A stretch of DNA of 7,151 nucleotides from an uncultured Collinsella sp. (GCA_900557505.1 USTC01000049.1:1-7151); one strand, 5' to 3'; positions 1 through 5,756 are shown, numbered from the stretch's first letter. Notes: generated by a model not told the origin, from the sequence alone. Numbers and translations are program-made.

Positions 1-528
1 GACGGCAACCACGAGCGCTTCGATCACTGGGCGGAGCGCCCCATGGAGATGTGGCGCGGCGGGTTCACACAGCGCCTATCGGACACCTCGTCCATTCGGC
101 GCCTGACGCGCGGCGAGGTCTTTGAGCTCGACGGCTCAACGATCTTTACCATGGGTGGCGCCACGAGCGTGGACAAGGAATACCGCATACCGTATTCGAG
201 CTGGTGGCCGCAGGAGCTACCGGACGAGCGCAACTTTGAGGAGGCGCGGGCAAAGCTCGACAGCGTGGGTTGGAAGGTCGACTACGTGGTCACCCATACC
301 TGCTCCACGCGCATGCTCTCGCCGACGCTCTACCCGGCGCCCGGCTGGAACTATCCCAGTGTCGATCGACTCACCGCGTTTTTTGATGAGCTGGAGGAGC
401 GCCTGGACTACAAACGCTGGTACTACGGGCATTTCCATCGCGACGTCAACCCAGCCGAGCGCCACACCGTGCTCTACGACTGCATCGTTCGTCTAGGCGA
501 CGAACTCCAGCCCTGGGACGTTGCGTAG
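1..528 (+). CDS. Calcineurin-like metallophosphoesterase, C-terminal part (5' end outside window)
   Basis: The reading frame is open from base 1 and ends at TAG 526-528, giving 175 visible residues. The second to fifth residues are G-N-H-E, the metal-binding GNHE block of calcineurin-like phosphoesterases. A later T-H-T (His about residue 99) and G-H-F-H (residues 143-146) supply the remaining metal ligands in the usual order. The N-terminal DxH and GDxxD blocks must lie before the window. The segment GGATSVDKEYR followed by a Trp-rich stretch resembles the small cytosolic phosphoesterase group that carries this signature. Members hydrolyse phosphomonoesters or diesters using two metal ions; the substrate cannot be told from sequence. 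No signal peptide can be judged because the start is missing. The first in-window ATG (position 43) is internal, since the GNHE motif lies in frame before it. The gene converges on the toxin-antitoxin operon. Confidence 0.88.
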   Translation, partial: DGNHERFDHWAERPMEMWRGGFTQRLSDTSSIRRLTRGEVFELDGSTIFTMGGATSVDKEYRIPYSSWWPQELPDERNFEEARAKLDSVGWKVDYVVTHTCSTRMLSPTLYPAPGWNYPSVDRLTAFFDELEERLDYKRWYYGHFHRDVNPAERHTVLYDCIVRLGDELQPWDVA

Positions 529-566
529 GGACGGGCATAGAGAGATCTTCATACGATGCCTTGGGC

Positions 567-610
567 AGTTACCCTACATTTCAACAATAGCCATTATCTG
601 TAGGGTAACT
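567..610. repeat. Perfect 12-bp inverted repeat between convergent genes
   Basis: The arms AGTTACCCTACA (567-578) and TGTAGGGTAACT (599-610) are exact reverse complements around a 20-base AT-rich spacer. The site lies between the end of the phosphoesterase gene and the end of the toxin gene. Neither side is followed by a T run, so it is not a typical intrinsic terminator, although the RNA hairpin could still slow polymerase or protect 3' ends. It could also be a regulator site or a boundary scar of the acquired TA module. The arm symmetry is seen directly; the role is unknown. Confidence 0.7.
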
Positions 611-650
611 TGAGTCATGCTAGCGGCTGGAAGAGATGATGCCTGTCAGT

Positions 651-1124
651 CTAGAGTTTCAACGCCATTCGGTTGGTGCCAGGTAGGGTGGTGAAGCCAA
701 AATGCGCATAGAATGCTGCCGCCTCGTCATCTACTGGGTCGACAATCAAAGCTCGTGCGCCTGCCAAGGCAGATATTTTCAAAGCATTTTCAATGGCATC
801 TTTGAGCAGCGATGCTCCCAGACCAAGTCCCTTGAATTTCTCATCGACTCCCATCATCCCAAGCAGGACTGCGGGAACTTGGGAGGGTGAATTACGCACG
901 AACCATCCCCCGTCAACATTTTCACGAGCTACGGAGTGCGTGCACAGCGTATAAAACCCAGCGACAGCGCCATCACAATATGACGCGTATATAACCGCGG
1001 ACCCTCTTCTTCGCGCTGAGGCTGATCTGTTTTTGGCCCATCCATCGACGAGAGTGTTTCCACAGTGGAATGCCTCGATGCCTTGACCAACAGGGAGTTG
1101 AACAGGCTTGGTAAACGCGCTCAT
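651..1124 (-). CDS. TacT-type GNAT toxin (tRNA-acetylating acetyltransferase family)
   Basis: The protein is 157 residues long, the usual size for TacT/AtaT-like toxins. Known members acetylate the aminoacyl group of charged tRNAs with acetyl-CoA and so block translation. The order of motifs fits: an N-terminal FHCGN with a following WA, a central GAVAGFYTL beta strand, and the acetyl-CoA loop K-G-L-G-L-G at about residues 98-103 after LLGMMGVD. Near the C-terminus is FYAHFGF, where Tyr139 matches the catalytic tyrosine of the family. A Lys replaces the more common Arg/Gln at the start of the acetyl-CoA loop. I chose the ATG at 1124 because its ATGA overlaps the antitoxin stop, which implies translational coupling; an in-frame TTG lies two codons upstream (1130). 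The gene is downstream of a DUF1778 antitoxin in the same operon. Substrate tRNA specificity is not predictable. An ordinary GNAT enzyme is possible, but the partner gene argues for a toxin. Confidence 0.9.
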   Translation of the reverse strand: MSAFTKPVQLPVGQGIEAFHCGNTLVDGWAKNRSASARRRGSAVIYASYCDGAVAGFYTLCTHSVARENVDGGWFVRNSPSQVPAVLLGMMGVDEKFKGLGLGASLLKDAIENALKISALAGARALIVDPVDDEAAAFYAHFGFTTLPGTNRMALKL

Positions 1125-1387
1125 TCCCAAACCGCTTTACGGTCAAGCAGCGCTTTTGCGGCTTCAGGCATGGGGGAGTCGAGCATTTCACAAAATGCAT
1201 CGAACCCATCGGGAGAAAGATAAGTTGTTGACGCCTCGGCGATGTCGCGTGCGGAGCTCTCGTCAAGGTGCGCCGTGGCCCATTGGGTGAGGGTCTGCCC
1301 GCGCAAGGCGGCGGCGCGCTCGTAAGTGAGGCGTTGACGTTCGGTTAGCCTTAGATCCATGCGGCGTTGTTTCTCAATAGTTGGCAT
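1121..1387 (-). CDS. TacA-like DUF1778 antitoxin, ribbon-helix-helix
   Basis: This 88-residue protein has the DUF1778 layout. A short basic start leads into RMDLRLTERQ, the DNA-contacting beta strand, followed by two helices through about residue 45 (AALRGQTLTQWATAHL). The C-terminal part, from TYLSPDGFDAFCEMLD to the final W-E, is the segment that in TacA wraps and neutralises the GNAT toxin. It is expected to bind the toxin directly and, as a dimer or in the complex, to repress its own promoter. The start ATG 1387-1385 follows a perfect GAGGAGG ribosome site (1395-1401) with 7 bases between, so this gene should be translated more strongly than the toxin, whose start overlaps its stop by ATGA. 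Strong antitoxin and weak coupled toxin translation is the usual TA arrangement. The promoter and palindromic operator lie immediately upstream. Confidence 0.92.
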   Translation of the reverse strand: MPTIEKQRRMDLRLTERQRLTYERAAALRGQTLTQWATAHLDESSARDIAEASTTYLSPDGFDAFCEMLDSPMPEAAKALLDRKAVWE

Positions 1388-1407
1388 AACAAAACCTCCT
1401 CGGCATT

Positions 1408-1436
1408 ATTGTACGGAATTATTCCGTACATAACAA
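1408..1436 (-). promoter_or_regulatory. Promoter of the antitoxin-toxin operon
   Basis: Read on the minus strand, a -35 box TTGTTA (1436-1431) and a -10 box TACAAT (1413-1408) are separated by exactly 17 bases, close to the sigma-70/SigA consensus. The predicted start is near 1401, giving a leader of about 14 bases that consists mainly of the GAGGAGG ribosome site. The spacer is almost entirely filled by the palindrome described separately, so repressor binding would exclude RNA polymerase. Confidence 0.8.
1410..1430. promoter_or_regulatory. Palindromic operator, probable antitoxin autoregulation site
   Basis: Two exact 10-base arms, TGTACGGAAT and ATTCCGTACA, surround one central base, giving a 21-bp palindrome. 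It starts directly after the -35 box and runs into the -10 box of the TA promoter. Ribbon-helix-helix antitoxins commonly bind such palindromes and repress with toxin as co-repressor. The symmetry and position are seen; binding by this antitoxin is inferred. Confidence 0.8.
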
Positions 1437-1502
1437 GACGCAGAATAAGACGCTCGTCGAAAAAAGGCCGGAGACGGGAGATGCCATTAGTTGACGAGCT
1501 CT

Positions 1503-2522
1503 TTACAGCGAAAGGTCTCCATTCATAACGATGTTCTCCCTGTGCGCGCGGATGACGTCCCAGGTAAAGTGCTCGACCAGCTGCTCGGCAGAGCGCGGTG
1601 TGGTGTCCGGTGCGATGCCCGTTTGCCCAGCGAGCCAGCCCAGTAGTGCCTCGGGTGTGCCAAAGCGGGCGCGGAGCTCGCCCAGGTCCAGATCGCGATC
1701 GCGTTTGGAAAGGCGGTGGCCATCCGGCGACATGAGCAGCGGAATGTGCGCATAGTGCGGCGTGGGAAGTCCCAGCAGATGCTGCAGGTAGATTTGGCGC
1801 GGCGTGGAGCCCAGCAGGTCGCATCCGCGCACGACCTCGGTGACGCCCATGGCGGCGTCGTCGACCACCACGGCCAGCTGGTAGGCAAACACGCCGTCGC
1901 TGCGGCGTACCAAAAAGTCGCCGCATTCGGTGGCGAGTGCTTCGCATTGGGCACCATACGTGCGGTCCACGAATTCGACCACATCGTCTGCGAGGTCGTC
2001 GACGGCGGGCACGCGCAGGCGCGTGGCCGGAGCGCGCAGAACGCTGCGGCGGGCAACCTCCTCGGCAGAAAGGCCTCGGCAGGCGCCGCGATAGATAGGC
2101 GTGCCGTCGCTGGCATGCGGCGCGCTTGCGGCGTGGAGCTCGGCGCGCGTGCAAAAGCAGGGGTAGGTGAGGCCGGCGTCTTGCAGCCGGCGCAGGGCGC
2201 TCTCGTACAGATCCAAGCGATCGTGCTGGTAGTAGGGGCCTTCGTCCCACTCAAGCCCTAGCCAAGCCAGGTCGTCAATCAATTGAGCGGCAAGTTCCGG
2301 GCGCTTGCAGCGATCGTCCAGGTCCTCAATGCGTAACACGATGCTGCCGCCCTGGCTGCGGGCCGAAAGCCACGCGCACAGGCAGCTGAACACGTTGCCC
2401 AGGTGCATGCGGCCCGAGGGCGACGGGGCAAAGCGACCCACGACGGGCGTGGGAGCGGGAGAGGAGGTCGTCGTTGGCGCGTCCGCGGCGGGCGCTGCTA
2501 TGTTGCGTGCGTTGATATCCAT
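1503..2522 (-). CDS. gluQ: Glutamyl-Q tRNA(Asp) synthetase (GluQ-RS)
   Basis: This is a 339-residue paralogue of the glutamyl-tRNA synthetase catalytic core that lacks an anticodon-binding domain. It activates glutamate without tRNA and attaches it to queuosine at position 34 of tRNA(Asp). The class I signature FAPSPSG-RMHLGN (residues 31-43, HIGH-like HLGN at 40-43), RIEDLD (64-69), VRGCDLLGSTPRQ (231-243) and the KMSKS-like RLSKR (270-274) appear in order. A zinc site C122-x-C124 ... Y144-x3-C148 matches that of GluQ-RS. The stop is TAA 1505-1503. I chose ATG 2522 because the frame above it, up to 2786, crosses a strong hairpin and shows no family similarity. Residues 1-26 before the core are an Ala/Pro/Thr-rich extension, so a later start is not excluded. 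No Shine-Dalgarno is visible before ATG 2522; see the -10 entry. The gene is monocistronic. Its presence implies that the cell makes or salvages queuosine for tRNA. Confidence 0.93.
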   Translation of the reverse strand: MDINARNIAAPAADAPTTTSSPAPTPVVGRFAPSPSGRMHLGNVFSCLCAWLSARSQGGSIVLRIEDLDDRCKRPELAAQLIDDLAWLGLEWDEGPYYQHDRLDLYESALRRLQDAGLTYPCFCTRAELHAASAPHASDGTPIYRGACRGLSAEEVARRSVLRAPATRLRVPAVDDLADDVVEFVDRTYGAQCEALATECGDFLVRRSDGVFAYQLAVVVDDAAMGVTEVVRGCDLLGSTPRQIYLQHLLGLPTPHYAHIPLLMSPDGHRLSKRDRDLDLGELRARFGTPEALLGWLAGQTGIAPDTTPRSAEQLVEHFTWDVIRAHRENIVMNGDLSL

Positions 2523-2529
2523 GCGGACG

Positions 2530-2535
2530 AGTATA
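2530..2535 (-). promoter_or_regulatory. Candidate -10 box for a leaderless gluQ mRNA
   Basis: TATACT on the minus strand ends 7 bases before the A of the chosen gluQ ATG, so transcription would begin at or next to the start codon. This agrees with the absence of a ribosome binding site there. No good -35 box is present at 16-18 bases upstream (GCCTTC at 17), which lowers confidence. Leaderless mRNAs are common in Actinobacteria; its use here is inferred. Confidence 0.45.
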
Positions 2536-2659
2536 GCGCGGGACACGGTAGGGAAGGCGTTGCCGTGGCTCGCAAGTTGGCGGCGCTGCGCATTGCGCAC
2601 GGCGGGTTTGCGGCTCAACGTCTCGATCGCCGCGCACTGACTCAGCCTCACAAACGACA

Positions 2660-2695
2660 GAAACCCCGGCAGCTCTTCGCAACTGCCGGGGTTTC
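2660..2695. other. Strong orphan hairpin in a gene-free interval
   Basis: GAAACCCCGGCAG (2660-2672) and CTGCCGGGGTTTC (2683-2695) form a perfect 13-bp stem with a 10-base loop containing TTCG. The stem is GC-rich like an intrinsic terminator. However, the downstream bases are not a clean T run on either strand; the minus strand gives TGTCGTTTGTG. No gene that could end here was found on either strand. It overlaps a 12-bp palindrome TTTCCGCGGAAA (2692-2703), so two alternative foldings share bases. It may terminate an unrecognised short RNA or insulate the gluQ promoter from readthrough. Confidence 0.6.
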
Positions 2696-2721
2696 CGCGG
2701 AAAAGGGGGACATGATCCTCG

Positions 2722-2753
2722 AGCGAACGGCAAAGGGGCAAACCGTTTTCGCT
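2722..2753. other. Imperfect hairpin in the gluQ-DUF2207 interval
   Basis: AGCGA-ACGG (2722-2730) can pair with CCGT-tt-TCGCT (2743-2753), giving nine pairs with a two-base bulge and a 12-base loop. It sits 27 bases beyond the strong hairpin. Nothing identifies it as a known RNA. The remaining sequence from 2523 to 2869 shows no supported gene, tRNA or known riboswitch. Confidence 0.3.
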
Positions 2754-2869
2754 TAACTGCTTTATGCCCCTCGGCTGGCGGCTCAATCAGCGCATGCCGC
2801 GCCCACACAAAGCCGCTACACCTGTGACGGAGCTGTGAAGTGGCATCTATCGTTGGTGCAGGCCATGCC

Positions 2870-2941
2870 AAGGAGTGTCCCAAACTGCCGGCAGATAAGG
2901 AACGTCCCTAAGTGCCAGGCTCGGGTGGGACTTTTGTCCCA
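2870..2941 (+). repeat. GTCCC repeat element, upstream copy
   Basis: AAGGAGTGTCCC (2870-2881) and AAGGAACGTCCC (2897-2908) form two units with a 27-base period. Between them is the perfect palindrome CTGCCGGCAG (2885-2894). The second unit is followed by TAAGTGCCAGG and then by a small perfect hairpin, TGGGAC-tttt-GTCCCA (2926-2941). A further GGGAC lies at 2990-2994. The element occupies the region just before the DUF2207 gene and may fall within its promoter or leader. A related copy lies at 5052-5099. The pattern suggests a dispersed REP-like family; no transposase is present in the window. Confidence 0.65.
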
Positions 2942-3031
2942 TTTGGCGCTCCGGTCGCCTAGATATTCGTCATGTGTGCCCGTAAACGTGGGACAATGGC
3001 GCTGTTGGTATCACAGACAAAGGATGTGCCT

Positions 3032-4975
3032 ATGAACGCCCCCGTTGCCAAGACCTGTCGGCAGCGCCGCCTATTCGCGCGATTTGCTTCCGTCTGCGCG
3101 CTCGTCGCGCTTGCGTTGTTGCTGCTGCCTGCCGCCGCGCACGCCGACGGCTACTCCATGAGCCAAACCTACATCGGCGCCACGGTCGAGGCCGATGGCT
3201 CGTTGACCGTTGTCGAGGGACGCCAGTTCGATTTCGATGACGACATCAACGGCGTGTTTTGGGAGATCGATGCGGGCACCAACCAGCAGGGCGGCGCGGC
3301 GGGTGTCGACGTGCTGAGCGTCGAGGAAGACGATGCCGCGTTTAACAGGGTCGACTATGCAAACAAAGGCGACAGCGGCGTCTATACGGTTGAGCAGTCC
3401 GACGGCGGCGTAAAGATCAAGGTTTTCAGCCCCCACGAGAGCGGCGATAGCGTGATCTATTACGTGAGCTACACCATGACCGGTGCGGTCATGAACTGGG
3501 CCGATACCGCTGAGCTCTACTGGAAATATGTAGGTGACGGCTGGTCCGCGGATTCCGACGATGTCGAGATGGAAGTGTACTTCGCAAATGCCGCTGCCGG
3601 GACGGCGGCCGTCAAGGGCGATAACTTCCGCGCATGGGGCCACGGTCCGCTGACGGGCGACGTGTCGCTCGATGCGGACGAGCCCATGGTCACCTATACC
3701 ATTCCCTGCGTGCATCAGGGCGAATTCGCCGAGGCACGCATCGCCTTCCCCAGCGACTGGGTGCCATGGCTTTCCGCCTCGAGCGAGGAGCGCATGTCAA
3801 CGATCCTGAGCGAGGAGAAGGCATGGGCCGACGAAGCTAACGCCCGCCGCGCTCACGCTCGCATGATTGCCAATGCGCTTGCCGTGCTAAGTGTTGTCGC
3901 GGCGGTGGCCTTTACCGGCACAATCGTTATGCTCAAGCTGCGCCGCCGCAAGCCCAAGCCGCTTTTCCAGGACGAATATTTCCGCGATGTGCCTTCGGCC
4001 GACCATCCCGCCGTGCTTTCGGCCCTCATGAGCTGGAACGAGGTACCCGATCAGGCATATATCGCCACGCTCATGAAGCTCACTGACGACCGTGTGATCA
4101 AGCTGGAGCAGGCGACCGTGACTAAGGCTAAGAAGGGCCTGCTGGGGCGTGAAAAAGAAGAGCAGACGTATCGCGTGACGGTGAGTGATGCAGGCTGGAA
4201 GTTGGCCAAGGGCATTGACCACATGGTGCTCAAGGTCTTCTTTGCCGGTGCTAAGCCCGACGAGAACGGCGATCGCTCGCGCACGTTTGACGAGCTGCAG
4301 CACTACGTCAAGCAGCACGCTACGCCCGTGGGCGACAAGCTCGAGGACTATCAGAACACCGTTAAGGGCAAGTTGGCCGATAGCGAGTACGTTGCCTCGG
4401 ACGGCATTGTCGCAATGGTGTTCTGCCTGGTTCTTGGTATTCTGATCGCCTTTGTTCCCATGGGATCCATTTTCTTTACCGACGGCGCACAGGCGAACAT
4501 TATCGCCGCGGTTATCTCGGTGCCGATTGTGCTGGTGGGTATTGGCGTGGGCCTTACGTTCCGCCGCTTTACGCCGGAAGGTGCCGAGGTAGCGGCCCGC
4601 TGCAAGGCGCTCAAGCATTGGCTCGAGGACTTCACGCGCCTAAAGGAAGCCGTCCCGGGCGATTTGGTGCTGTGGAACAAGCTGCTGGTGATGGGTGTGG
4701 CGCTGGGCGTTTCGAAGGAAGTCCTGCGTCAGCTTGCCGAGGCGGTGCCTCCCGAGGTGCGCGAGGCCGACGGTTTCTACGACAATTACCCCTGCTACTG
4801 GTGGTACTACCATCACTATGGCAACGAGTCGCCGATGGATTTGTTCGACGGCGTGTATCACGAGAGCATCCGTGAGCTGGCTTCGAGTTCCGATAGCTCG
4901 AGCGGCGGCGGAGGCGGCGGCTTCTCGGGCGGCGGCGGAGGCGGCGTCGGCGGAGGCGGCGGTGGAACGTTCTAA
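3032..4975 (+). CDS. DUF2207 family membrane protein with glycine-rich tail
   Basis: The protein has 647 residues. A signal peptide (basic RQRR, hydrophobic 20-34, likely cleavage after AHA38) leads to an outside DUF2207 domain with YIGATVEADGSLTVVEG, where 'dGsl.V.E' is the family hallmark. A membrane span at about 279-301 is followed by basic LRRRKPKP and a cytosolic region starting like other DUF2207 proteins (HPAVLSALM). Two more spans lie at about 458-477 and 488-509. The C-terminal module LKHWLEDFTRLKE...LVLWNKLLVMGVALGV is typical of the family. It ends with aromatic CYWWYYHHYG (588-597) and a tail of three Gly runs broken by FS and V (625-645). The function of the family is not established; an envelope role is inferred. 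I chose ATG 3032 because AAAGGA (3019-3024) precedes it by 7 bases and the signal peptide then begins normally; an in-frame ATG at 2972 would add 20 residues. The stop is TAA. The gene appears monocistronic, with its own terminator. Confidence 0.88.
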   Translation: MNAPVAKTCRQRRLFARFASVCALVALALLLLPAAAHADGYSMSQTYIGATVEADGSLTVVEGRQFDFDDDINGVFWEIDAGTNQQGGAAGVDVLSVEEDDAAFNRVDYANKGDSGVYTVEQSDGGVKIKVFSPHESGDSVIYYVSYTMTGAVMNWADTAELYWKYVGDGWSADSDDVEMEVYFANAAAGTAAVKGDNFRAWGHGPLTGDVSLDADEPMVTYTIPCVHQGEFAEARIAFPSDWVPWLSASSEERMSTILSEEKAWADEANARRAHARMIANALAVLSVVAAVAFTGTIVMLKLRRRKPKPLFQDEYFRDVPSADHPAVLSALMSWNEVPDQAYIATLMKLTDDRVIKLEQATVTKAKKGLLGREKEEQTYRVTVSDAGWKLAKGIDHMVLKVFFAGAKPDENGDRSRTFDELQHYVKQHATPVGDKLEDYQNTVKGKLADSEYVASDGIVAMVFCLVLGILIAFVPMGSIFFTDGAQANIIAAVISVPIVLVGIGVGLTFRRFTPEGAEVAARCKALKHWLEDFTRLKEAVPGDLVLWNKLLVMGVALGVSKEVLRQLAEAVPPEVREADGFYDNYPCYWWYYHHYGNESPMDLFDGVYHESIRELASSSDSSSGGGGGGFSGGGGGGVGGGGGGTF

Positions 4976-4989
4976 CGGTCGTAAGCTAT

Positions 4990-5037
4990 GGGATGGGCTT
5001 TTCTCGACAGCCGTCGGGGAAAGCCCATCCCCTTTTT
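4990..5037 (+). terminator. Intrinsic terminator of the DUF2207 gene
   Basis: GGGATGGGCTTT (4990-5001) pairs exactly with AAAGCCCATCCC (5020-5031). The stem continues inward through 5002-5008 with 5013-5019, including two G-U pairs, leaving an AGCC tetraloop. It is followed by C and TTTTT (5033-5037). It begins 15 bases after the DUF2207 stop codon. The opposite strand lacks a T run, so it works in the plus direction only. Confidence 0.93.
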
Positions 5038-5051
5038 ATGCGCTACCTACG

Positions 5052-5099
5052 AAGACTGTCCCCAACGACTAGTCATTTAAGAACGTCCCCAACGACTAG
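5052..5099 (+). repeat. GTCCC repeat element, downstream copy
   Basis: GTCCCCAACGACTAG occurs exactly twice (5058-5072 and 5085-5099) with a 27-base period. The two units begin AAGACTGTCCCC (5052-5063) and AAGAACGTCCCC (5079-5090). The first contains the perfect palindrome GACTAGTC (5067-5074). The period, the TGTCCC-then-CGTCCC order and the distance from GTCCC to the palindrome centre are the same as in the copy at 2870. It lies between the DUF2207 terminator and the end of the minus-strand GNAT gene, so it would be part of the GNAT 3' transcript if that reads through. Confidence 0.75.
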
Positions 5100-5114
5100 G
5101 TATGGCTGCTGGGC

Positions 5115-5756
5115 CTAGACGGTTAGGTCCAGCTCGTAGAGGAAGCTTTCGCGCGGCATAGCGTGGCGGCGTTCCTCGCGGTTGGCGCGGTGCGTGGCGG
5201 TGCGCTTAAAGCCGTGCAGCTCGTAGAACTTCCACGAGCAGTTGGAATCGGTGTACAGGTGTGCGCTGGTCGCCCCGCGCGAGGACAGATGCGAGATTGC
5301 GGCGTCGAGCAGCACCGTGCCAACGCCCAGGCCGTGGACATCGCGATCCACGGCAAGCAGCGTGACCTCGTTGTCGTGCGGCAGCGGGCTGCATTCGAGC
5401 AGGCGGTTGTTGGTTCGAATGGTGGCGCGCACAAACGAGAGATACTCGGCGCAAGCTTCGGGCTCCAGCTCGCGCATCTGCGACAGCAACGCGCGTTCGG
5501 TATCCATCCAATGTTCGTTGATAGTGACGCCGGAGCTCTGTCCTGCGCGTGCAAGCGCAATGCCGCGCGCCTGACCGTCGATTACGGCAACCTGCGAAAA
5601 CGTCGAGGAAGAAAGGCAGTAGGCAAGATCGCACGCGGCCTCAAGGCGGTTGTACTCATCGTTATCCGAATTGTTATGCCAAAGTTGCTGCAGAATCAGC
5701 GCGATGGCGTCGAAATCTTCGGTATCAAACGGTCGGTAGAGAACCCGCGAGACCAT
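5115..5756 (-). CDS. GNAT family N-acetyltransferase
   Basis: The protein has 213 residues and a GNAT domain mainly in its C-terminal half. Motif A reads NEVTLLAVDRDVHGLGVGTVLLDAA (about 129-153), with the acetyl-CoA loop H141-G-L-G-V-G146 in which His replaces the usual Arg/Gln. Motif B reads SWKFYELHGFKR (174-185), with a tyrosine at the usual catalytic position. Residues about 72-128 form a longer helical, Glu-rich insert between the early strands and motif A, which may shape the substrate pocket. Substrate is unknown; small molecules, antibiotics and protein N-termini are all possible. The start ATG 5756-5754 has AAAGAGG 4 bases upstream on its strand, and the stop is TAG. It is transcribed away from purH and converges on the DUF2207 gene. 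Unlike the toxin at 651-1124, it has no antitoxin partner, so it is probably a normal enzyme. Confidence 0.85.
   Translation of the reverse strand: MVSRVLYRPFDTEDFDAIALILQQLWHNNSDNDEYNRLEAACDLAYCLSSSTFSQVAVIDGQARGIALARAGQSSGVTINEHWMDTERALLSQMRELEPEACAEYLSFVRATIRTNNRLLECSPLPHDNEVTLLAVDRDVHGLGVGTVLLDAAISHLSSRGATSAHLYTDSNCSWKFYELHGFKRTATHRANREERRHAMPRESFLYELDLTV

Noticed and set aside
1440..1502. A possible gluQ terminator: six T on the minus strand (1460-1465) after CGGCC, and a 7-bp inverted repeat GCTCGTC/GACGAGC (1452-1458 and 1493-1499).
   Set aside because: The T run lies inside the larger inverted repeat, and only a 3-4 bp stem can form directly before it, so no convincing intrinsic terminator is present.
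2523..2786. An in-frame upstream extension of gluQ adding 88 residues, starting at 2786.
   Set aside because: It runs through the perfect hairpin at 2660-2695, has no family similarity that I can see, and would give a 427-residue protein, much longer than GluQ-RS. The frame is open by chance in GC-rich DNA.
2640..2870. A 6S RNA, SRP RNA or tRNA gene in the gene-free interval.
   Set aside because: No cloverleaf, closing stem with central bubble, or SRP tetraloop motif could be built by eye.
1351..2883. Several long open frames on both strands overlapping gluQ, including one of about 300 residues.
   Set aside because: They are Arg/Ala/Pro-rich shadow frames of the GC-rich gluQ gene and its upstream region, without motifs.
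2936..2970. A possible DUF2207 promoter (TTGTCC or TTTGGC with TAGATA or TATTCG).
   Set aside because: No pair has both good hexamers and 16-18 base spacing, so the promoter cannot be placed.
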